Assembly: GCA_021772735.1 (NCBI GenBank)
Contig: JAJFLK010000076.1
Span: 1-11,137 of the forward strand
Direction of reading: 5' to 3'
Length of the DNA stretch: 11,137 nt
Origin: Candidatus Sumerlaeota bacterium
Lineage (GTDB): Bacteria; Sumerlaeota; Sumerlaeia; MVZB01; JAJFLK01
Position numbers and translations under genes: made by a program. Of this stretch, positions 1 through 5,017 are shown in pieces; within the stretch, counting starts at the first letter, position 1; the number at the start of each line of letters is the position of its first letter. The notes under the pieces were generated by a model that saw nothing but the letters and a program-made list of their open reading frames with translations, did not search any database and was not told the DNA's origin.

Positions 1-114
1 ACCGCGCGCGTGACCTCGGATCTCCGCGTGTTCAGGCACTTCGCGTTGGCCGAAGCCAGCACGGCCTCAGTCGCACCCGTCAACGCGGCCCGGGCGTGGG
101 ACGATTACCGATGA
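1..114 (+). CDS. C-terminal fragment of an unidentified upstream gene
   Basis: Frame 1 is open from the window edge to a TGA at 112-114 and gives 37 residues ending in a Trp-Asp-Asp-Tyr-Arg tail. The composition (Ala, Arg, Val, Asp) looks like coding sequence of a GC-rich genome. One of the other two plus-strand frames stops at once; the other runs only to the TGA at 121-123. The fragment is too short to name, and it may simply be chance-open frame. If real, it would lie upstream of the DUF309 gene on the same strand. Confidence 0.4.
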   Translation, partial: TARVTSDLRVFRHFALAEASTASVAPVNAARAWDDYR

Positions 115-207
115 GTGGCCATTGATTGTCTGGGCCTAATCCGGCAACGTCCAGTCTGCGTGCGCTCAGCCCGTGTCTGCACCCTGTTTCTGACCCCTTG
201 CCTGCCC

Positions 208-573
208 ATGGACCCGCGATACATCAAATTCTTCGAGCTGTTTAACGAGCGTGATTTCTACGAGTGCCACGAGGTCCTCGAAGATCTCTGGATGGAGACC
301 AACGGCGCCGAGCGGCCGTTCTATCAGGGGCTCATCCAGACCGCGACGGCTTTCTATCACTTGGAGAACGGCAATTTCGGCGGGGCGCGCAAGCTTTTCA
401 CCACGGGGTTGGGGTATCTGGAGCCCTTCGCGGATCGCGAAATGGGCTTCGACCTCGCGGGCTATCGCGTGACCTGCGGCGAATGGCTGGACGTCTGCCA
501 TCGGCATCGCCGGGGCGAGAGCGTCGAGATCGATCCCGAGACCTTCCCGAGGCTGGAGATACCGACTGCGTGA
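208..573 (+). CDS. DUF309 family protein
   Basis: Encodes 121 aa. Residues 11-28 carry the family hallmark: Phe-Asn, then Asp-Phe-Tyr-Glu-Cys-His-Glu-Val-Leu-Glu-Asp-Leu-Trp. A second conserved helix, Tyr-Gln-Gly-Leu-Ile-Gln with a later Phe-Tyr-His and Gly-Ala-Arg-Lys-Leu, follows at about 39-63. DUF309 proteins are small, all-helical and presumably cytosolic; no biochemical role is established, although the conserved His/Glu/Trp set hints at a ligand or metal site. The frame is open upstream to a GTG at 115, but the extra 31 residues are Cys/Arg-rich and unlike the family, so I start at the ATG at 208, where homology begins. No good Shine-Dalgarno precedes either start, so the start is only moderately certain. 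The stop at 571-573 is followed by about 230 nt of non-coding DNA. Confidence 0.85.
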   Translation: MDPRYIKFFELFNERDFYECHEVLEDLWMETNGAERPFYQGLIQTATAFYHLENGNFGGARKLFTTGLGYLEPFADREMGFDLAGYRVTCGEWLDVCHRHRRGESVEIDPETFPRLEIPTA

Positions 574-634
574 GATCACACGGCAGCTCTTGCCAGCGGC
601 TCCGGACCCGATCGCTCCGGCCATGGCGAGAATC

Positions 635-663
635 TTGAAATAAAGTCGCAAACGCGATAAACT
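635..663 (+). promoter_or_regulatory. Candidate sigma-70 promoter for the Cys-repeat protein
   Basis: TTGAAA at 635-640 (5 of 6 to the -35 consensus) and TAAACT at 658-663 (4 of 6 to the -10) are separated by exactly 17 nt, in an AT-richer patch of a GC-rich background. Transcription would start near 670 and give a leader of about 138 nt before the ATG at 808. That leader is G/C-rich with no riboswitch I can recognise. The call rests on sequence match only. Confidence 0.45.
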
Positions 664-669
664 TTATCG
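655..669. promoter_or_regulatory. Perfect palindrome over the -10 box, possible repressor operator
   Basis: CGATAAA at 655-661 and TTTATCG at 663-669 are perfect inverted repeats around a single central C. The dyad covers the candidate -10 (658-663), the usual place for a repressor site. The gene behind it encodes an exported cysteine metal-site protein, so a metal-responsive repressor is one guess. No regulator gene is present in the window. Confidence 0.4.
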
Positions 670-807
670 TGGCCTGAATGGTCAGATGTCAACAATGCCC
701 GGAACCCGCGCACATCCCGGACGACACGCAGGGGGGCGGGGGCGAGGCACCGGAGGCTCGGCAACACCCGACCCCGGCCCACAACTTCAACAAATGGAGC
801 AATCAAG

Positions 808-1383
808 ATGATGAATTTACGCAAGGCAACCGCCACGATTCTGGCCGCGCTCGCCCTGGCGGTGTTCAGCCTGACCCCGGCCGCATGGGCCGGTGATGAA
901 TCCCACGCCGAAGCGAGCGACGACCCGACAAGTCAGCCGACCAGCCAGCCCTCAGAAGACGGCACGCTGATGAACGCGACCTGCCCCATGTCCGGCAAGC
1001 CTGCGCTCAAGGACAAATACCTCGACTATGCCGACGCGGACAAAGGCGTCTTCGGCCGGGTCTATTTCTGCTGCGATGATTGCAAGGCCGGCGCGAAGGA
1101 AGACCTCAAGGCCGCATACGAGAAGGCTTACCTGACCAAGGCCGATGGAACCAAAGCCGAGTACGGCAAGACCCTGGCCAGCCTCGGCAACAAGACCTGC
1201 CCGGGCACCGGGGGTGACGTGGAGGGTGATCTGACGGCCAATTTCAACGGTGTGGCGATCGGCATTTGCTGCGCGGGATGCGACAAGCAAATAGCCGACG
1301 ATCCGGCGAAGACGCTCTCCAATTACAAAGAAGATATCGATCGCCTGGCGGCCTCGATGAAAGATTCAGCGAAGACGGAATAG
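808..1383 (+). CDS. Exported protein with two YHS/TRASH-like cysteine metal-site repeats
   Basis: Encodes 191 aa. A classic Sec signal peptide (residues 1-28; Arg/Lys n-region, Ala/Leu core, cleavage after Ala-Trp-Ala) is followed by a Thr-Ser-Gln-Pro linker at about 40-50. Two repeated modules follow. Module 1 has CPMSGKP (59-65) and FCCDDC (87-92); module 2 has CPGTGG (131-136) and ICCAGC (153-158). The spacing C-x(22-28)-C-C-x2-C resembles the YHS/TRASH-type zinc-ribbon-like folds that bind copper, mercury or other soft metals. The protein therefore probably binds metal outside the cytoplasm; the metal is unknown. The ATG at 808 has GGAG at 796-799, 8 nt upstream; a second ATG immediately follows at 811. 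It sits before another small exported protein, which suggests a related job. The duplication is directly visible; the metal role is inference from the family resemblance. Confidence 0.8.
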   Translation: MMNLRKATATILAALALAVFSLTPAAWAGDESHAEASDDPTSQPTSQPSEDGTLMNATCPMSGKPALKDKYLDYADADKGVFGRVYFCCDDCKAGAKEDLKAAYEKAYLTKADGTKAEYGKTLASLGNKTCPGTGGDVEGDLTANFNGVAIGICCAGCDKQIADDPAKTLSNYKEDIDRLAASMKDSAKTE

Positions 1384-1403
1384 CCCTTGGCAGGGACTTT
1401 CGG

Positions 1404-1475
1404 CGCATTCGTTTTTACAACTCCGCTTAAGTCTGGGCCCCGGCGTGCCGAGAAGCGCTGTAGTGGGCGAATGCG
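1404..1475. repeat. Spaced inverted repeat between the two exported-protein genes
   Basis: CGCATTCG at 1404-1411 is repeated as its reverse complement CGAATGCG at 1468-1475, 56 nt apart. The enclosed sequence holds smaller GC-rich self-complementary stretches. It could form a long-range stem in a read-through transcript from 808-1383 into the gene at 1530. An 8-nt match at this distance can also arise by chance. Confidence 0.25.
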
Positions 1476-1529
1476 TCGCAGTGCGGCCGCGTCCACCTGG
1501 CACAGGCTCAAGTTCAAGGAGATGAAGCT

Positions 1530-1775
1530 ATGAAGAAGGGACTCTGCATTGCGGCCGTCCTCGCGTTGTTTGCTATCGCCCCGGCCACTACACATGCACA
1601 CTCGTATGATTCCGATGACGACGGCCATCCGCTCCGTTACATCGCCTACGCGCTGCACCCGTTTGGCGTGCTGGTCCAGGATTTCATCCTGCGGCCGCTT
1701 CACAAAGGCGTGATCTCGACCGAAGCGGGCAATTACTGGCTCGGCCACGACACGCGTGAAGAAGACGGCTATTAA
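1530..1775 (+). CDS. Small exported His/Asp-rich protein of unknown function
   Basis: Encodes 81 aa. Residues 1-23 form a signal peptide (Lys-Lys start, Ala/Leu core, Thr-His-Ala cleavage site), leaving a mature chain of about 58 residues. The mature start has His-Ser-Tyr followed by an Asp-Ser-Asp-Asp-Asp cluster (26-31). It then has an aromatic/hydrophobic stretch with His-Pro-Leu-Arg (33-36), Leu-His-Pro-Phe-Gly (42-46) and Leu-Arg-Pro-Leu-His (54-58), ending in charged residues. The spread of His and acidic residues might bind a metal ion, and the amphipathic middle could lie on a membrane, but I do not recognise a characterised family. Translation is well supported: AAGGAG at 1516-1521 sits 8 nt before the ATG. 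It lies 146 nt after the Cys-repeat gene on the same strand and may share its transcript. Confidence 0.8.
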   Translation: MKKGLCIAAVLALFAIAPATTHAHSYDSDDDGHPLRYIAYALHPFGVLVQDFILRPLHKGVISTEAGNYWLGHDTREEDGY

Positions 1776-1835
1776 TCGTCTGCATACGCGCCTGGCCTCC
1801 GGGCCGGCGTAGGATGTGACGACGCGCGGATGACG

Positions 1836-1849
1836 CGGACCGAGGTCCG
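1836..1849. repeat. Short GC palindrome in the rsmD upstream region
   Basis: CGGACC at 1836-1841 and GGTCCG at 1844-1849 are perfect inverted repeats around GA. An overlapping 8-bp palindrome (CGGATCCG, 1848-1855) follows directly. No T-run follows, so this is not a convincing terminator. It is one of several palindromes clustered between 1795 and 1917. Confidence 0.3.
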
Positions 1850-1872
1850 GATCCGTTCACGAAGCAAAGTTT

Positions 1873-1920
1873 AACCGGCGCCGGTTCTGCCCAATGTGGC
1901 GGGACCGGCTGCCGGTTTTT
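1873..1920 (+). terminator. Terminator-like hairpin with an alternative upstream pairing
   Basis: ACCGG (1904-1908) and CCGGT (1912-1916) pair around CTG, followed by five T residues (1916-1920): a compact Rho-independent terminator shape. Upstream, 1873-1886 is a perfect 14-bp palindrome (AACCGGC followed by GCCGGTT). Its left half (1873-1879) can also pair with 1911-1917 and its right half with 1904-1909. The two sites therefore allow mutually exclusive folds. The simplest reading is termination after the 81-aa gene; an attenuator ahead of rsmD is possible. Confidence 0.5.
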
Positions 1921-2026
1921 CTATGTACTGCCGTGTCGCCGCCGTCGCGAGGTTCCCCGTTGCTTTGGGCCCGGCGCTCTGCCATCGTCGGCCGATCATC
2001 GCCGGCCTGGGAGAGTGGGGCACCGA

Positions 2027-2608
2027 ATGCGAATCATCGCCGGAGAAAAAGGCGGACGCCGGCTTGTCTGCCCGCGCGGCCTGACGACGCGGCCCACGCA
2101 GGAGCGGGTGCGCGAGGCGATCTTCTCGCGGCTGGCGGGAGTCATTCCCGGCGCGGCCGTCTTGGATCTGTTCGCCGGGGCCGGAACACTTGGCCTCGAA
2201 GCTCTGAGCCGCGGCGCGGCCTCGGTTGCTTTTGTCGAGAACGGCCGTCGTGCGCTCGCCTCGCTCGCGGAGAATATCAATACCCTGGACCTGGCCGATC
2301 AATCCCGCCTCGTCCGTTCTGACGTTCTAACGTTCCTCAAACGCGCGGGCGGCGGCGGGGCCGGGACTCCCGATTCATCGCCGCGCTTCGATCTCATCTT
2401 TGCCGATCCGCCTTACGGCAAGGGGATCGCCCAGCGGACGCTCGCTCTGCTGGACTCATCAACGGACGCACTGCTCGCCAAGGGCGCAACGGTCGTCATC
2501 GAAGCCGGGCGCAGGGACGCGATCGACTTCGAATCCCTGGGCTTGCTCCACGAGTCCGGAACGCGCCAGTATGGTGAGACAACGATTCACTTTTTTCGCT
2601 GCGATTAA
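2027..2608 (+). CDS. rsmD: 16S rRNA (guanine(966)-N(2))-methyltransferase RsmD
   Basis: Encodes 193 aa, the normal RsmD length. The enzyme uses S-adenosylmethionine to methylate N2 of G966 in 16S rRNA during 30S assembly in the cytosol. The protein opens MRIIAGEKGGRRL, the family start, followed by Arg-Pro-Thr...Arg-Val-Arg-Glu-Ala-Ile-Phe (22-33). The SAM-binding loop DLFAGAGTLGLEALSRGA is at 47-64 and the catalytic DPPY at 127-130. A short Gly-rich insertion (about 107-113) is unusual but harmless-looking. The frame extends to a GTG at 2015, but I choose the ATG at 2027 because it gives the canonical N-terminus. A G-rich ribosome site lies at 2009-2020. Many genomes place coaD after rsmD; here a protein of unknown function follows instead. 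Confidence 0.95.
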   Translation: MRIIAGEKGGRRLVCPRGLTTRPTQERVREAIFSRLAGVIPGAAVLDLFAGAGTLGLEALSRGAASVAFVENGRRALASLAENINTLDLADQSRLVRSDVLTFLKRAGGGGAGTPDSSPRFDLIFADPPYGKGIAQRTLALLDSSTDALLAKGATVVIEAGRRDAIDFESLGLLHESGTRQYGETTIHFFRCD

Positions 2609-2659
2609 ATTGAGGTTGTCCGTCCGAGATTTTCGGCCCACACGAAAGGTCTCTTCCTC

Positions 2660-3859
2660 ATGCGACTGTTTACGATGCTGGCTCTCGCGGCCATCGGGAT
2701 CGTCCTCTTCCAGGGCACGTATTTCCGGGGGAAAACCGACAAGGCCTATACGAAGGCCGTCGGGCATCTCCCCCACGATCCCGACGCGGCATACGCTGCG
2801 ATTGAGCCGACGTTCAAATACAGCAACGTCGTCACGCTCGGCAAAATCGGCCAGACGCGCGATCGGTTTTTCGCCACCGCGCGCGACCGCGTTGTAGTCC
2901 GCATGGAAGATGAAGATGCGGGCAAAGGCTGGTTCGTTATCGTCGCCGCGAATCTGGATCTCCTGCGGCGGGCAGAAAGCGATCTCGATATCGATCTCTC
3001 CTCACATCGCAATGCGATCATCGAGGCGGCCAGGCAAGCCGGTGATGGTTACCGGGAACGTATGGCGCTCGACGATTGGGACGCATACGTCGCCTTCGTC
3101 CATCGGCTGGCCGAGGACGGGGAGGCTGCGGCGGGCATTGAGGACAGCATCGGCGGAATGAATGCCTGGCTTGCCGATCTGGAGCGGACCGACCGGCGGG
3201 CGATCCTGGAACGCGACACGCTCGTCACCGCGACCCGTGGCCTCGCGGCTGGAGTCACGGCCCTGGGACTTACCGCATCGGCGTCGCCGCGCGATCCTCT
3301 GGTCGGCCCGCTCGATCCGCCGCTGACGTCTTCGGATTTGCAGAACGCGATGCAGAATTTCCGCCGTGCCGGCAACGCTTGCCGCCGATACGTCCGCCTG
3401 TTCGGCGAGCCCATCCCCGAGGCGATCCGCCTGCTCAAGGCCAAGGCGGCGATGAATTCCTCGGCGATCATGGCCGCACACCTGATCGAACAAAATGATG
3501 CCGGCGGTTGGGCCGTCAGCCCATTCATGGCGCGCCTGGTGGTCAATCCCGGGGCCGATACGATCCCGAGCGACGCTCAGGTTCGAGGCGCTTACATCAA
3601 CGGGACGGCAGGCGGAATCAGCAATTCGCTGGTCGAGCTTCAGGCTTTGGGTCGACCCACCGGAGAATTTGGCCTACTGCTGGCGGTGCAATTCCGGAAT
3701 CAGATGTTCTTCGCCAGGGAGATCAAGAGCGAGGGCGTGGGCCGGAGCGCCGAGGCGAGTTATTCGCGCCTCCGCAACAACCCGGCGTCAATGGATCTGG
3801 GCCTCGGAGACTTCGCCGTCATCGAGGCCGGAGCGCCCATCTGGATTGCGCTTCGTTAA
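2660..3859 (+). CDS. Membrane-anchored protein of unknown function, 399 aa
   Basis: Encodes 399 aa that I do not recognise. Residues 1-18 are a hydrophobic N-terminal segment with Arg at position 2 and no clear cleavage motif, so a signal anchor is likeliest, leaving the rest outside the cytoplasm. About 25-240 is charged and probably helical, with many Ala, Arg, Asp and Glu. About 250-399 alternates more beta-like segments (Leu-Leu-Leu-Ala-Val-Gln-Phe-Arg; Phe-Ala-Val-Ile-Glu-Ala-Gly). There is one cysteine, in the middle of the chain, and I see no enzyme motif. The ATG at 2660 is preceded by AAAGG at 2645-2649. It follows rsmD by 51 nt on the same strand with no terminator seen between them, so co-transcription is likely. 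The length, composition and ribosome site support a real gene; the function is open. Confidence 0.8.
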   Translation: MRLFTMLALAAIGIVLFQGTYFRGKTDKAYTKAVGHLPHDPDAAYAAIEPTFKYSNVVTLGKIGQTRDRFFATARDRVVVRMEDEDAGKGWFVIVAANLDLLRRAESDLDIDLSSHRNAIIEAARQAGDGYRERMALDDWDAYVAFVHRLAEDGEAAAGIEDSIGGMNAWLADLERTDRRAILERDTLVTATRGLAAGVTALGLTASASPRDPLVGPLDPPLTSSDLQNAMQNFRRAGNACRRYVRLFGEPIPEAIRLLKAKAAMNSSAIMAAHLIEQNDAGGWAVSPFMARLVVNPGADTIPSDAQVRGAYINGTAGGISNSLVELQALGRPTGEFGLLLAVQFRNQMFFAREIKSEGVGRSAEASYSRLRNNPASMDLGLGDFAVIEAGAPIWIALR

Positions 3860-3912
3860 TCGGGCTTGATTTGGGTGCGAGCCATGCGGGTCGGCACGGC
3901 TCCTCGCCGCCA

Positions 3913-3939
3913 CGATATGCATCTTTTAGATACATATCG
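3913..3939. promoter_or_regulatory. 27-nt inverted repeat, candidate upstream activator site
   Basis: CGATATG (3913-3919) pairs with CATATCG (3933-3939), and ATCT (3921-3924) with AGAT (3928-3931). The only break is a C/A mismatch (3920/3932), and the loop is TTT. Its centre is about 208 bp upstream of the predicted sigma-54 start near 4134, slightly far but acceptable for an enhancer-binding activator. It is AT-rich with no T-run beyond it, so an operator fits better than a terminator. The activator is unknown. Confidence 0.45.
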
Positions 3940-4107
3940 ATCGACCTACTTAAGTCTATGAGCGTGTGCATTACGTGCGCTGTCGAGATTTTATGTGTCA
4001 TATAAACTCATTTACGCGCCATGGGCCGAGATCGACTCCGGTCAAGACTTAGCATTTAACCCTATTGACTACAATACTCTTTGGATTTTCGGTTTCAAAT
4101 TCACGGC

Positions 4108-4123
4108 TGGCACGCGAGTTGCA
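4108..4123 (+). promoter_or_regulatory. Sigma-54 (RpoN) -24/-12 promoter for hsp20
   Basis: TGGCACG at 4108-4114 and TTGCA at 4119-4123, separated by four bases, match the sigma-54 consensus (TGGCACG-N4-TTGCW) at every defined position, including the preceding C. Transcription should begin about 12 nt past the -12 GC, near 4134, leaving a leader of about 116 nt to the ATG at 4250. Sigma-54 promoters need an ATP-driven activator bound upstream, so hsp20 is probably switched by a dedicated signal rather than by sigma-32 or HrcA. No CIRCE element is visible. Confidence 0.8.
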
Positions 4124-4126
4124 TTA

Positions 4127-4143
4127 CTCAGAGTCGACTTGAG
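4127..4143. promoter_or_regulatory. Imperfect dyad at the predicted hsp20 transcription start
   Basis: A perfect 8-bp palindrome AGTCGACT (4132-4139) is flanked by CTCA (4127-4130) and TGAG (4140-4143), with one extra G on the left arm. It spans the position where a sigma-54 transcript would start. It could be a repressor site or a 5'-end hairpin; chance is also possible. Confidence 0.25.
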
Positions 4144-4249
4144 AATGGCGTGAACTGGCGCATCAGACGGATGCGGCACAGGCAGAGCGCGAAGCGAGTC
4201 ACAAACTCTGGCACTTAGCCGAATGGTAAGCCAAAGAAGGAGACTGGAC

Positions 4250-4705
4250 ATGACACTCATGAGACGCACAATTCCGAGAGCGGAAGTCCCCGCGAGGTGG
4301 GGCGACCTGGATCTTTTGTTCAATCAGTTTTTCGCCGCCCCGGAGCGAGCGCTCGGGGACCGCAATGGAGGCGGGGTCTTCGCTCCGCCCATCGATCTGA
4401 TTCGCAAGGATTCGGAATTGATCCTGAAAGCAGACGTCCCGGGCATCGCCAGCGATGCAATTGAGGTGACCCTCCACAATGAGGCCATCACGATCTCTGG
4501 GAAGCGAGCCGCCGAAGAGGACAAGACCGAGGGCGAAACTCGCTATAACGAGCGCACCTGGAGCGAGTTCTCGCGGACCGTCCGCCTGCCGACGCCGGTC
4601 GAACCCGGCGAGGCGCGCGCAGAACTGAAAGACGGGGTGCTGGAGATCCGCATCCCGATCGCTTCGGAAGCGAAGCCGCACAGGATCCAGATCAACCAGA
4701 ACTAA
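4250..4705 (+). CDS. hsp20: Small heat-shock protein, Hsp20/alpha-crystallin family
   Basis: Encodes 151 aa, typical for bacterial Hsp20. These ATP-independent chaperones form oligomers that hold unfolding proteins soluble until DnaK/ClpB refold them. Residues 1-42 are the variable N-terminal arm (Arg-rich, then Leu-Phe-Asn-Gln-Phe-Phe). About 43-140 form the alpha-crystallin domain, with Pro-Pro-Ile-Asp-Leu at its start, Ala-Asp-Val-Pro-Gly in the middle and the signature AELKDGVLEIRIP at 124-136. The C-terminal tail has an Ile-x-Ile anchor (146-148) used for oligomer assembly. The frame runs to an ATG at 4223, but AGAAGGAG at 4235-4242, 7 nt before 4250, fixes the start here. The gene stands alone between its sigma-54 promoter and two downstream hairpins. 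Confidence 0.95.
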   Translation: MTLMRRTIPRAEVPARWGDLDLLFNQFFAAPERALGDRNGGGVFAPPIDLIRKDSELILKADVPGIASDAIEVTLHNEAITISGKRAAEEDKTEGETRYNERTWSEFSRTVRLPTPVEPGEARAELKDGVLEIRIPIASEAKPHRIQINQN

Positions 4706-4729
4706 GAAGGCAGATCTCTCTTGCCCTCC

Positions 4730-4752
4730 GGGGCGCGCACGCTGCGCGCCCC
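4730..4752 (+). terminator. Strong GC hairpin after hsp20
   Basis: GGGGCGCGC (4730-4738) and GCGCGCCCC (4744-4752) form a perfect 9-bp stem with the 5-nt loop ACGCT, 24 nt past the hsp20 stop codon. The following bases are ACTTTCCC, so the U-tract is weak. It may terminate inefficiently or protect the mRNA 3' end. Confidence 0.65.
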
Positions 4753-4811
4753 ACTTTCCCACCCAAACCTCCTTCCACCGCACGGGGCTCACGCAATCGT
4801 GCTTGACGACA

Positions 4812-4858
4812 AGGCCGGCCGCAGGATCCCGAGACGATCCCGGCCGGCCTCCTCTTTT
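4812..4858 (+). terminator. Second intrinsic terminator downstream of hsp20
   Basis: AGGCCGGCCG (4812-4821) pairs with CGGCCGGCCT (4841-4850). Above a small CA bulge, GGATC (4824-4828) pairs with GATCC (4836-4840) around a 7-nt loop. CCTCTTTT follows at 4851-4858. This is a long stem with a usable U-tract on the plus strand. Together with 4730-4752 it insulates the hsp20 unit from the glycan genes. Confidence 0.75.
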
Positions 4859-4905
4859 GACAGTTCAGGGAATCCGGCAGGAGAAGACGGCGCGGCGAGG
4901 GATTG

Positions 4906-4934
4906 TTGCGGACGCCCCGAGCTCAGATTATGCT
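4906..4934 (+). promoter_or_regulatory. Weak candidate sigma-70 promoter for the glycan cassette
   Basis: TTGCGG (4906-4911) and TATGCT (4929-4934) are 17 nt apart, between the second terminator and the ATG at 5018. The match is 3 of 6 and 4 of 6 to consensus, so this is a guess supported mainly by position. The rest of 4706-5017 contains only the two terminators and no gene I can support. Confidence 0.3.
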
Positions 4935-5017
4935 CGGTGGCTCGGCGCCTGCCCCAGCTGGCATCCGGAATATCGGAGCCGATCAGGCCGTCCGGATTAA
5001 CTTCGCCGCATCAAGTC

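Larger units (their letters stand above)
3860..4249. other. 390-nt regulatory intergenic region upstream of hsp20
   Basis: No credible gene is visible here. The first 50 nt hold a weak hairpin (GAGCC 3879-3883 with GGCTC 3898-3902, no T-run) that could end the 2660-3859 transcript. From about 3910 to 4130 base composition shifts clearly towards A+T. That stretch contains a 27-nt hairpin (3913-3939), a sigma-54 promoter (4108-4123) and a dyad at the predicted start site (4127-4143). The last 100 nt are the hsp20 leader with its Shine-Dalgarno. This is the densest regulatory region of the window. Confidence 0.7.

Noticed and set aside
115..207. GTG start for the DUF309 gene 31 codons upstream
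   Set aside because: The added segment is Cys/Arg-rich and unlike the family, and it has no Shine-Dalgarno; the ATG at 208 gives a family-like N-terminus.
602..620. CCGGA/TCCGG stem after the DUF309 gene as a terminator
   Set aside because: The stem is five base pairs with a 9-nt loop and no T-run.
670..807. Riboswitch in the G/C-rich leader of the Cys-repeat gene (it contains a CGGCAAC string)
   Set aside because: No other conserved element of SAM, cobalamin or other known classes is present and no consistent stem set could be drawn.
4065..4075. TTGACT and TACAAT as a sigma-70 promoter for hsp20
   Set aside because: The two hexamers overlap by a base instead of being about 17 nt apart, and neither finds a partner at proper spacing.
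4857..4862. Perfect TTGACA -35 hexamer
   Set aside because: Its first two bases are the end of a terminator T-run, and no -10-like sequence lies 15-19 nt downstream.
4721..5017. N-terminal extension of the toroid gene from a TTG at 4721 (99 extra residues)
   Set aside because: It would run through two strong hairpins that terminate hsp20, and the residues are Arg/Pro/Ser-rich and look like translated non-coding DNA.
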